Source of the DNA: Ceratodon purpureus
Taxonomy: Eukaryota; Streptophyta; Bryopsida; Pseudoditrichales; Ditrichaceae
DNA: 64,000 bases
Assembly (NCBI GenBank): GCA_014871385.1
Contig: CM026426.1
Location: 56,663,375 to 56,727,374 of the forward strand
Reading direction: 5' to 3'
Made by a program: the position numbers and the translations under genes. The notes beneath the pieces are model-generated. The model was not told the DNA's origin. It made no database searches and saw only the letters and a program-made list of their open reading frames with translations. This document shows positions 23,701-34,271 of the stretch, piece after piece. Positions within the stretch are counted from its first letter, which is position 1. Every line of letters starts with the position of its first letter.

Positions 23701-25261
23701 AACGTGAGTACTTCTTCAAGGCGAATATACAGCGCTCTTGGTCAGACCTAAATTTCGTCACAACATGTTTGACCCGTCCCTTGTCGTGATAAGGTGGAGC
23801 AGATTCCAGAATTTCATTTAGCTGCGATTCTGTCAGATATTCTTGCTCCTCAACATTGGTGGTTTGCATAATCAAATCAAGGAAATCTCTATGAGCACAC
23901 CGAAATCCAACCCACCCAGGCGCATCCATGAGCCAGGGGTTCTGATCAAGGTACTTCTGTATGGTGACTGTCATGTTGGCATATGCTTCCCGACTTCTTC
24001 CGGGAGGAGATGGATGGGAATGTTTGCCAGTATGGACCACGGCTCGAGTATAGAGGTCGGACTCGTGGTGAACGACCCAAAGTATGCTCGAACACTCCGA
24101 CACACAGGTAGGAGTCCATTTGCAAAACGAGCACCTCCAATCACCATCTATGGGTACAATGCCGGTTTTAGGCTTGGCCTGGCACCGGCCATCCCAAAAA
24201 AGTGTGTTCGGTGCCCCATGCAGGGGGAGGTGGCCGCATTCCGGACTCCTGCATATGAACGAACCACTACAGAACGATTTCCGAACACGGAGGCCTGTGT
24301 CTTCTATGAGGTTTGACTTGTAACTATTTGACTTTACCCATGGGTGACCATCAAAAGAAATGTCTGTAGAGATTGTATCATCGTCTAAAACCGGTGGAAG
24401 TTCAAAAATTATATTGCCATCATAAACCATCGGAAGATAATTGCATTTGATCTTTTGAAAATCATCAAATGGAAGGAGAGCTAACTCCCCTGTACATCCT
24501 CGGTGTGCCAAGCCAATCAACAGGGGTAGTATGGACCGGCTACCTGGGATATGGGCGAGTTCCTCTGCTTTGACTGCAACATTCGCTCTTGGCATGCTTG
24601 GGTACGATATATCTTCCATCTCGAAGCCCTCAACACTGTCAACCACTTGTGTTGAGGCACATGCATTGTGGACTAATGACGGGCCCGCCATATGAACCTG
24701 TGGAGGTTCACTCCGAAACCCATTTGGTGTTGCAAATCCGTCCACAGCTTGAGCTCCTGTTGTTGCTCGAGGAGAATTGCCACCACCACATGGCGTGTCG
24801 TCAATTCGTTCAATAGGATAGTCTTCCAGCCTATTAGGAACTCGCGAAACTGAAGATGTACCTTGTAACTCTCTTCTCCGGAACGACATCTGGCTACTCG
24901 TGCTGGCGGTGTCAACAGAGGTATCGTCTAGCTCGATCAGTGGTATAGGTGTCCTTGAAACTATTCCAGCAGCACTCTGAGGCCGCGAAGCATCGGAATG
25001 TTTCTCACCAAACACAATGAAAGAGGCACCATCAAGTACCGGCAGATTGAATCTGGACTGACCTTCTTTCCTCTCGGGCCAATAATCCCCCCTGAAAGCA
25101 CCCTGTGAATCTATTTGCTTGACGTGTACAGTCCCCTCTTGCAAATTAAACGCCAATACGAGTTCCAGCTCTGTTTTTTCTATGTCAGCATCGCTGGACG
25201 AATACTTCAAATGGGACAGTTCCCCCGATAAGCGTAAGATCATTCTACTAGTGTGCGCCAT
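20756..25261 (-). pseudogene. MULE-type DDE transposase with SWIM finger, two frameshifts
   Basis: Three consecutive minus-strand frames (25261-23549, 23658-21712, 21745-20756) form one gene of roughly 1490 codons. In order: a Cys-rich zinc region (CRSPECGH ... CSFCKWTPTC); DDE residues in MFDHIKR, GFMADAAP and NLCEAVHSS, as in Mutator-like transposases; a Pro/Ser-rich linker; and a SWIM zinc finger (CNCQFF ... CKHMYH). Frame 1 passes to frame 2 near 23675 at a T-run, and frame 2 back to frame 1 near 21800. The two shifts cancel, so the first and third parts share a frame. The start is ATG 25261, divergent from the methyltransferase-like gene with about 580 bp between start codons. Two palindromes lie inside the linker, encoding MAPAP. 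As read the protein is broken; assembly indels are an alternative. Confidence 0.75.
22207..22295. repeat. Two palindromes inside the transposase reading frame
   Basis: Perfect copies at 22207-22220 (spacer CG) and 22282-22295 (spacer TG), 75 bp apart. On the coding strand both read ATGGCGCC..., giving Met-Ala-Pro-Ala-Pro in the same phase. Confidence 0.85.
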
Positions 25262-25680
25262 TCTACTAGTGTGCTATAGAAATTTAAAAATCCAAGGGAC
25301 TGGTATCATAATTCGTGGACAGCCTTGGATCTGTGGACTCAAACTAAACAACCACTGTAAGTCACGTCGATGCGTTTCGGCTTGGTCTTCTTTATAAGTT
25401 CTTAGGGGATTCTGTTCAACAGATTGCAACGGGATAATCCATATAAAATGTGGTAAATTCACAAAAGCGCTCATGGTAACGGGCAAATTCATACGAATTA
25501 AACCATAGCCGTCAAACCGGTGATGCAAAATTAAGTATCGCATCAAAGTCTTCAACAGTAACATTCTGCCGAAATCTATTACGAGCTCGATCTGCCGATC
25601 TAAGTTATTGACGAATGAGAAGCATTCTCCCAACGGAACTCTGTTTCCTCGATGGTACGTGTGGACAATTCCCGGTCCCG

Positions 25681-25690
25681 TATAAATAGA
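25681..25690 (+). promoter_or_regulatory. TATA box of the ParB-like/methyltransferase gene
   Basis: TATAAATAGA is a near-ideal plant TATA box, 164 bp before the ATG at 25845, giving an expected start of transcription near 25.71 kb. A short upstream frame (ATG 25757 to TAG 25780, 8 codons including the stop) lies in the predicted leader and could damp translation. The interval up to 25261 is shared with the divergent transposase gene. Confidence 0.6.
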
Positions 25691-25844
25691 TGCACTCCAG
25701 TTGACCATATCCTCGCAATCACTACCAGCTTCCTCTCGTGCCCTTCCTCTCGTGTCATGATCGTTGCCTGTTATTATTAGTGTAGAAGTACCTCTTGGTT
25801 ATCTTCATAAGTCGGGTCACGCTAAGACAAGACAGGTGGTTAAC

Positions 25845-28800
25845 ATGTTATCTGCGCCATCACTCCTCGACGGGCTTCTCTCTGGATCCGCCGCTGCTAG
25901 GGGTTCGGGCACTGGATCACTGGGTAGGATGGGCAAGGCTAAGCGGGGTTCGGACTCGGAGGGCGGCTTGCGCAAGAAGAAGAAGAAGGCGGGATCGATT
26001 TCGCAGTGGCTCGGCGGAGAGGTATGTTATTGTTCACCTCTGTCTAGTACTGTGGCTTCCGTGTTTATGTTGGGTGTATGGCGCCGGCGCAAATACCCCG
26101 ACTAGGGTATGTTTCCAAAGTTTAGTAATGACATTGCGCACTGCTTTGTGAGGAATTCTATCTACTACAATGTTGGGTCATAGCTTTTTTGTTTCTAGGT
26201 TACTGGAACCGCGAGATTGCTTTTGCGGCTAAGTAAGTGTCTGAATCATTAAGTGTTTTCAAAGTATTACGACGACACAGATTAATACGGTTTATTCTCT
26301 CATAGACTTGTGGTAAATGGTGTTTTGCCAAGAGCGCGATATCAGGTTGATGAATTTTTTGAGGATACTCGCATCAGTGACTAGATTAAGACCTCAAGTA
26401 ATGAGTGGATTTTGTGTTTTTCCGAGTCTCTCTGCCGGTGTTTGAGTCAGATGGTGCCGGCGCGGCTACGGTCCATGATAACTAGCGGGAGCCCTTGTGC
26501 TAATTCATTGAATTTATAAACCGGACGGTATAGGAGTTAGCACTGCACACATCCTATTGAATTATTTCTCCATGGAAGTGTGCACTAGGTCGATGACCCT
26601 GCCAGATTTTTGGTTCACTGACCGCCGGCGCCAGTGCCTTAGATAGACTTGTTTTGAATCACCCGACCAACTTCACTATATGATTAACATTGAATTTATA
26701 TCTGAAATCGACGACAGCCTCACGAAATGTGGCAAAGCGTGCCAGCGCTGTTCACTTCCTTCTCGCTTGTTTTGTTTTTGAGATTGGTTCGTTTTGACAT
26801 GATATCTCATATCCACGACTGCCTTAGAACATCTGGCAAATGGTGCCGGCGCCGGTCAATTCAATCTCGCTACTGTTTTTATTGGGAATTGTTCTTTTCT
26901 TCATGACTGGTTTACTGATTTGTTCATTTTTATAGCTATGGCGTCAATTAAGGACAGTTCTTAAGTCATCTAATTTATCATGTGTCTTGTTTCCCTTTCA
27001 ATCCATTTGCTTCCATTATGTCGTTGCAGCCATGAATACTAGCGTATTTATTATCATTCGTGTGTTATTATCGTTGATTATTTATTTTCTTTCATTTTGA
27101 TTGCTCAGAATGCGGGTAAGGCCCCCACAGCTGCGGAACTTGACGATGAAGAGTGGAAGCCTCCGAACACTGAAGGCTATGAGAAAACCATCGAACGGAG
27201 CGAGAACCCCAACCCTAGCGTGTCCTCCTTCGAGAGCTTTCAAGAGACTTTGTTTAGTCAAGTGAACATTCGCAAGCACTTGGAGTATCGGAAGCTATTA
27301 CCTGTGCGCCTAGAGGTTCCGCTCTGCAGGCTGAAACCCACATCTTGGGTTCGACAAGCTCTTCCGGCCGATGTGCAGACTGTTTACGATGGGTTCCATA
27401 TTGGGAACTGGGGTACAAATTTTTGGGTCACTTGTTGTGGCACACCCGGAAAATTTCCAGAAGAAGAATTCGACGACTTGGAACGGTGGCAATCCGTATC
27501 GGATGAATTCGACGCTGAACTGGAAGAGCTTTGCGGTAGCGTTCCTCAGAACAGAGATTTGTATGAGAAAATTATGGGTCAGTACGTTCACGTCTGGGAT
27601 GGCAACCATCGTGCTCTAGCCTGGATGAAGCACATTAAAGACAACAACGGAGACCCCATTAAAGTGAGCTGCTTTGTCCTAAATGATACAGAAGCAGATC
27701 GGGGCTGGATATCGAACTTCATGCGCGACATAAACGAGTATGTCCTGCTTGTCTATTTATTCTACATGCTTGTTAATTCCATTTTGCGCTTCTTTGAATA
27801 TGTTGTGTCCTCGGACATCAGTAGATAGGAAGTCTTTTCGTTTATAACTTTCATCGGATATATTTCTGACCAGAGGAAACCCTGTGTGCACTAGTGGAAC
27901 TTCGAACACAACGGTTAAAAAGCAACTAGCCCATGTGCTATACGAGGTAATGCAAATTGCGAAAAGGGATCCAAAGGAGTACAGCCACTATTTTACAGAT
28001 GACGAGATGACAAGAATCAACGATGTCTGCAAAGGGAGGTGGTACAAAATGACCTGCGATGCCGTCACCGAAGTCTATTTCAAGGTGAGTTCAATTATTT
28101 CCTCAGTTTCACTTGGCTCTAGTCAGGGCATCTTCTTGTATTCAGCTTTGAGTTTACAAATATATCAAGTTCTTTTTCCTTATTCTTGCGCTCTATATTT
28201 TGTTTCTTTTTAGAATCTTCGGCCCCTGTGAACTACTCCCTGCCTCGGTGTTGATTCCTCCACGCGGACTTGCTATGCCTTCTATTAGATAACGATTGTC
28301 CTTTTTTATGTCTGTTACGAGTAGCACTGCTTCACTAAAACTATTTGGTTCTCAGTCACATTGTTTTTTTTTTTTTTTGAAGCAAGGAAATCCATTGCAG
28401 GAAGTTAGAGTACAAGCCCTCTTCGGGCAGAGCCCAGGGCAGGGTCACCACAGGATGATAGGATTAGTGAAAGGAAATGGTTGGCAAGTAACAAATAAAC
28501 CTGACCTAACACCTCAGTCACATTGTAATGAGAATAGATGTCGTTGAATTTTTAGTTGAGGGACAGACGGTGCCGGCGCCATCAGCTTTTGATGTTGTAG
28601 GGACTTCATTAAATTTGTTACTTTTGTGTAGTACTGCTAAACTAAGAGATCATTGACTATAATGTTTAATATTTGGATTTGAATAATGCGCAATTCGGAT
28701 TTCTCATACATTGCTTGAACAGTTAGGCATGTCTCTACAGCATCGGGTTATGTGAACAAATGTCGTATCATTGTTGCCAGAGGAATGATATTGTAATTAC

Positions 28801-31800
28801 TGATCTTGCAATGTCTTCGCCTTGCGTCTGTATCTGAACTTGCTGAAAACGAGAACTAATCATTCGGTATGCTGGGGCATTATCTCATTGAGTATTGTCC
28901 GTTCATTTATGCTCAATGTCTAGTATCCTGAGATCTAGTTTGACTGGTAAAGAGGGTCCATTCTGAGCTGAGCTCCTTCTTCCATAATCATGATGCATTG
29001 CGAGATTTTGACATTTCTATGTGGTCATCTCAGCGTGAGATTACATTGGCTGAGCGAGAGGGAGTGAAGGCCTTAAAGGATGAAGTCAAAAATCCGACTC
29101 CGAATCAGATTGAGAAAGCCAAGTTTGAAGGCGCACAAATCATCAGAAAAGAGAAATTAGACTACATGAAGAAGATTTTCAGGCTTTGTAATCCTAAGTA
29201 CCACCCTCATCTTGCTGATGAACTTGATGCTCACACGCGAGCACCTTACAGGAAATCAGGTGGGATGACCATTGACAACCTTGGCATTCTAGTTGGGGCG
29301 CAAGGGGTGGACATTCATAAGGTTTTAAAGCTCTGGAATGGGACCTCTTCTGATAAAGAACGCTATCACTTTCCCGATCTGGATTTTACAAGGACAGCAT
29401 TTCAGAGGTGGTTGAATCGCAGAGCTTGGTGGGAGCAGGTACGCCACCGGTTTTCTTATTAGACACCATGAAGTTGAAATGAATCGATATACTTCTCTTA
29501 CTCTAAATGGTCCTTTGTCAATATATTTTGTTGATGTTAATATGAGAATGGCTGTATATCTTGAAATGGAGTTCGTGCAATGCGTGCTTCGACATGATGG
29601 GCTGTGAATATTCAATTTTTTGTGTTTTCGAGATATGTGCTGTGATTCAGTGGATTGATGTGATGTTTGATTTGTTCCCATTTTGACGCAGATGGGCACC
29701 AGGGCATTTGAAATACTGTCAGAGTTGGTGACTAAATCGAAACCCGAGAAGGGAATTGGAATCGTAAATGCTGCTGATCTTCGCCCCCACTTCGAGGAGT
29801 ACTTTGACAAGGTTATGGTATTCGGATTTACCAACTTCTTTCCTGAGATCTTTCTTGCTGACGTGGGGCCTGTTCGGCACAAGTGTTGGAAGGATCAGAT
29901 TAACTTCGACTTGGGCGAGAAGGCTGTCAGGCGGTTCGTTATGAGGTTTGTTCGGTGGATTTGCGAGACGACTAGATTGCTTCCAAGGGAGAACGGGGAT
30001 ATCACTAAGTTTCCCGTGTTCGCTGACTGGCTCCGGATCTCTGACGATGGGGCTTTTACCGCGGAGCAGATTTTGAAACTCGATCCACCGCATCTTAGTG
30101 GGCTGGGTTGGTACATTGAAAATGTTCCCGATGCACAGGGCTTCATAGATGTCAATGACGAGGCCATTCTTAGCTGCGTGTCCAAGGAAATTGAAGCCGT
30201 AGAATCCTCATCATTATTGGAAAAGGCAGAGGCTCTTGACGCGACACTTGAGGAGATAAAAGAATTCGTGAAGGGCAAGTGCGACGAGGAGTCAGGAGAT
30301 AGCGACACGGTAGTTCCATCCTCTACACTACTTTCTGCGTTATCGGGTAGGCAAAACAAAGTGTACGTTCCTATATCTAACTCTTGGACTTCCATCGCTC
30401 ATTACGTTCCCGTAATGTTTCATGAGCTGCAGGAAATGATTGCCCACAAAACCGGGAAGGAAGTCCAGGGGACTCTATCGCAAGTTCAGGATTCTAGTGG
30501 CATCGTTACGGGTGTTAATTCGGAAGTCGACGGTTTGATTGATCACCCTCCAGTTATCAAAGAAAACAATATGGGAAGCGTGAGCGGTGTTCGGGAGGGT
30601 CGCAGTGGTGGTCACCTTCATAATTTGAGACCAAAGAAAGTTGTTCAAGAGGTCAGACTTGCAGATGAGCATCATCCGATCGGCTCGGAGATTGGCTCCT
30701 CTCAGCGTAAGTCATCGACTAAATCTGGGAAGAAGATTCAGAAATCGGACCCTGCTCGATCTCTGCCTGGGAAGTACGAAGCACTCAAGATTGAGGGCGT
30801 CGCGCCAACTGTCAAATTATCCATGAACTTTGCCTTTGATAAATTTGTCGAAGGGATGAAGCAGTCGGATTTTAATACATTCCTGGGCGCTATTAAGCAG
30901 GTACTTTGGAATACATTTGCTTTCAACTGGTTCGCCTCATAATTCAGACTCTCCACTACTGAAGCCCGAGTTGCAGCTATACGCTACTATCTGTCACTAG
31001 TTTGGCTTCGGATTACTGAGTGACCTGCTTAAGACTAAGTTATGAAAATCTGGAAGTAAATGTTCTTTGTCATTTAGATCAGTTTGTACATCAGGTTGAT
31101 GAGAGTATCCTTACTAAGGAATCCTGGTTATGTCGGAGAATATTGCAGGTGAAGGCGCTGGCCCCATTCCCCTATTATTAGCTTGTATTCGATCTCCGTC
31201 CCCAGTCATTTTTAAATTCTTTTGATTTCAAATTCGGGTATTAGTAGCTATTAGCTGAGTTCCATGCTGCGAAGAGAGCATTCGGTCATTTTTTCGTTTC
31301 ACTTGGCGCTGGCATGTATGAGGACATTCTATGTTATCAACCACAGGCCATTTTTCCCCCTCTGGGTAAATATTTCCTTTCCATGTCGCCTAATTAATAA
31401 AAAAACTCCTTTGTATTTTGCATATGCTGATTTGTCATATCATTATGGTTAACTAAAGTGTGTTTTTTGTGATGATTTCAGAAGCGGCTCTTTAAAGCTA
31501 AAGTGCTAAGGCGTAAATCCATGAGCCACATGAAATTCCAATTTAACGAAATTGCGAGCAAAGTCATGGATTGGAATCCGGAATCATCCGATGTGCTGGA
31601 AAATGTGGTGACTGATGAGAATCTACTGCGTTGCGAGGAGACGGTGTCATATCGTGGCTCTAAGCAAAAGTCACCCGCTTTCATGGAGACTATGATAGAA
31701 ATCTGCACTGGGAAAGGGAGCGCTGTTCTGGACTTAACGGGCGGAATTGCTAAGGCCTTTTAGTAGACTAAAGTAAAAATAAACTAAGAATTGCTACGCT

Positions 31801-32107
31801 TCTGAATGACTTATGACTTCATAAATAATGAGGAAACTGGGCAGGTTCTGATGACGGTGTTGATGACGCAGGATCATCTGTCCGGGCATGTGAGTTAAGT
31901 GGAAGACATGTTCTCGCCTTAGAGGCGGACGAGGCTGCATACAACATGTGTCTAAATGATTTCCCAGTGACTCCCGCTGGGGACAGGGGAATGGAGGATA
32001 ATCGTTTGCTAACCCTGCATCAGCACTTGGTCGAGCTCGATGGTCAATTCACTCAATCTACGGTACAACCTGCCCTCAGTGGTAGTTCGCATGGAATGGT
32101 GAATTAA
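25845..32107 (+). CDS. ParB-like / beta-class DNA methyltransferase-like fusion protein, 7 exons
   Basis: Exons 25845-26021, 27109-27737, 27874-28084, 28968-29438, 29692-30900, 31482-31749 and 31872-32107 join in phase to 1066 residues. Exon 1 is basic (KKKKK, likely nuclear). Exon 2 has a ParB-like pattern: VPLCRLKP...WVR, then VWDGNHRALAWM, like the DGxHR/GxRR box of ParB/Srx-fold proteins. Exon 6 gives QKSPAFMETMI...TGKGSAVLDLTGGI. Exon 7 completes it as GSSVRACELSGRHVLALEAD, matching motif X and motif I (DPFxGSGTT) of N6/N4 DNA methyltransferases in beta-class order. The catalytic (D/N/S)PP(Y/F/W) is not intact: the best-placed block is LADVGPVRHKCW; DPPH at 30082 is a weaker candidate. 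The exon 6 donor reads CT where GT is expected, so the C-terminus may not be spliced correctly. Bacterial and phage proteins combine such domains. Function, activity and base specificity are unknown. Confidence 0.65.
26079..26854. repeat. Four degenerate palindromes in intron 1
   Basis: Copies at 26079-26092 (right arm GCGCAA), 26452-26465, 26620-26633 and 26841-26854. Two of the four have GGTGCC in place of GGCGCC, a C-to-T change at a CpG. Their spread through one 1087-bp intron (26022-27108) is notable. Confidence 0.65.
28364..28512 (-). mobile_element. LINE/SINE-type insertion in intron 3
   Basis: A 149-bp insert with a T-run at its left edge (poly(A) on the minus strand), the family phrase TGCAATGGATTTCC, and a 13-bp target duplication CTCAGTCACATTG at 28351-28363 and 28513-28525. 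Minus-strand text GCTCTGCCCGAAGAGGGCTT resembles LINE 3' untranslated sequence. It lies inside intron 3 (28085-28967) of the methyltransferase-like gene, so splicing is not disrupted. Confidence 0.7.
28568..28581. repeat. Palindrome copy in intron 3
   Basis: CGGTGCCGGCGCCA, two bases off the consensus in the left arm and perfect in the right arm. Confidence 0.65.
31153..31317. repeat. Two eroded palindromes in intron 5
   Basis: AGGCGCTGGCCCCA at 31153-31166 and TGGCGCTGGCATGT at 31304-31317 keep one good arm each. They are listed because they sit in the same gene as the other intronic copies. Confidence 0.4.
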
Positions 32108-32330
32108 GGGGCGGAATTTGGAGTAGAACTGTTTAGTTCCGTAGAAACCTAGTCGTATATCAGACCTACTTGCTCAAAGGTTTAATGCCTTATTATTGTT
32201 ACCCTAAGCTTATAAAAATAATACAAACATTGAGAGAAATTCAAAGTCAAGTTCTTTGGGTTCTCAATATATGATTTGCCCATTCATGTCCTACGACATA
32301 CGTTTCATAGCTTTCTGTAAGCAATACTGA

Positions 32331-33006
32331 CTACTCCTCACAGTCTGTGTCACTTACTATATCAACCCAGAACTTAGAAATCATGTCAAAGTCCTTTACT
32401 GGATCACCTGTGTCTTCATCTGTTTCATGGCCTTGCTCCGTCGTTGCTGGCTGCCAAATGTAGCTTGATTGCTCCACAGTTCCATTGGTGGGAGACACGG
32501 GCAGGGTCATACGTTCTGCAATCTCCATCCTTGGTAACCACGGCGGATACGCTATCGGTCGATGGAGTTGCGAGTGCCAGAGACAGCTGCATTCTGCACA
32601 AGCACCATGAATTGTGATTTACACGATACTCTACAATCTGCTAAAAGCGATATCTGACTGTGGATTCGAAATCATGAAGCCACACTAGTCTGAAGACAGG
32701 AGTCAAGGTACCTGAACAGCCGATATCAGTCGTTTTCATGCTCCTCGCCCTCTTTCGCGCTTCCCAGTTATATCCATGGCGACTCCTTCGCTTCGGAGCC
32801 TTGCGCAACCTTCGCCTGAGAGTAGCCATCTGAAACGACGAAGTGTAAGCACTGGAGATTGGCCTTTCACTACCGAGTTTATATTCAGCAGTTAGGGCTT
32901 TGTGTCTAGACTGCGTTGGGTTTCGTTTTCTGCAGTAAGAGCGAATGATCTTGCGAAGATGCGCCAAAGTAGGGCTTGCACGGTTTCCAATGGTAACAGT
33001 ACTCAT
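32331..33006 (-). CDS. Small two-exon protein, basic N-terminus and acidic C-terminus, 185 aa
   Basis: Exon 1 (33006-32712, ATG at 33006) ends before GTACCT and joins in phase 1 to exon 2 (32593-32331) after a TGTGCAG acceptor; the intron is 118 bp. The first 98 residues are strongly basic (RRRLRKAPKRRSR, RKRARSMK), suggesting nuclear or nucleic-acid binding. The C-terminal part is acidic and ends VSDTDCEE. It lies tail-to-tail with the methyltransferase-like gene, 224 bp apart. Clean splice sites and maintained phase support a real gene. No known family is recognised, and an initiation at the internal Met of exon 1 (MATLRRR) is possible. Confidence 0.5.
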
Positions 33007-33402
33007 TATGGAGGATGCGCCAGTTTCAGTTCTCGACTGTACAGGTTTATATTGTTTGTACAGTTTGATATTGTTTGGATCTTGGATCTATTCCTCCAAA
33101 AACTTTATGACGTGAAGCATATTCATATGGACATTGATGACCTGCATATTCAGCTAGATGTACCTGTTTGTTTGAATTTGCATTTGAATTGGTTACAAAA
33201 ATTAGTGCATTAACACCTTTTCTTGCATTGTTTTTGATAAGTCCAGGACATCACATATCATGATATTGTCGTTGTCTTCCTTGGCCATTTCTAATATGTA
33301 GGACCGTGGTTAGTGATTTTGATGTGTCTGCCCTTATTACACCAGAGCCCTTCTTCCAGTGACTACTTCGTGCTATTTTGATTCAGGGTAATCCTGAGTT
33401 CG

Positions 33403-34042
33403 ATGGCGGGGAAGCACTCCACATATGTTCCATCAGCCTTGATGGTAAACTCAGCCCCTGTGGTTCCTCCATCGAAAGGTCCAATATTTGACGCATTGAT
33501 GGCTGGTATGGCAACACGGTGGGTGGATTTTATCCCTGGTGCGCAGATTGTCTCCGATGAAGGGGGTGGTGATAGTAGCGACTCCGATTTTGAACCTAAT
33601 TACGATTCCATTATGCCTAATTGCTCACTGAGTTCTCGATGGTTTCGATCACTGTCCGCCAATAGATTGATGAAGCTACTATCTGAGATTCTACCTTTGT
33701 TAGATCCTTGCCCAGATGAGCTGTTCCCTTGGGACATCAGTCTACGATGGAGTATGCGCCGATAAGTTTCCTTATCATCCTCACTTTTTATTGATTCGCG
33801 GAGGGAGTTTTGGGCCAGTTTCCGACCAAGTCTCGCTTTACTTGGATCGTAATTGGGAATCGCTGCCCGCTATGCAGGTACTTCTTTCAAGGCGGGTCAA
33901 AGGAGGCCTTTGTATGCAAGTTCTTGATTTCTGGCAGCTTGACCGAAAGGCGAAGCGTTGGATACACCGTGGTACTGGGAGATATTTGGTAACTGGCAAC
34001 AAGCGCTGGGAGGAACTTGAGCTCCAGCTCACTCACACATGA
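33403..34042 (+). pseudogene. Unknown gene, probably frameshifted
   Basis: A frame from ATG 33403 (preceded by a TTGATTCAG acceptor-like site) encodes about 115 residues with an acidic stretch (SDEGGGDSSDSDFEP) and a Leu-rich helix, and closes at 33765. A protein-like frame in another phase overlaps from 33716 to 34042. Either a frameshift near 33750 or an unresolved intron (GTATGC at 33751) links them. In a third phase CPLCR is seen, but no complete RING. No family is recognised. It follows the methyltransferase-like gene in the same orientation. Confidence 0.35.
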
Positions 34043-34271
34043 AGGGACTATTAGTCGACTAGGAGGATCCTGTATTGGAACAGTTCCTTTCGTGCGTTAT
34101 ATGTCTTTTTTGTTTCGGTTAGTTTTGTTTGGATCAGGATATGTTGTTCGACTATTGATGTATTATTCTTCATATGAGTCGCCTCCGTTCCTATCAGATT
34201 TGAATCTTACTCGCGTGTTTGTTTTTTTATGTACACACTATTTTATATATTTGCCGCTTTGTAATGCTGAG

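Noticed and set aside
30082-30093. DPPH as the methyltransferase catalytic motif
   Set aside because: It lacks the aromatic fourth residue and has no matching flanks; the LADVGP block about 210 bases upstream fits the expected context better. Neither is intact, so no catalytic site is claimed.
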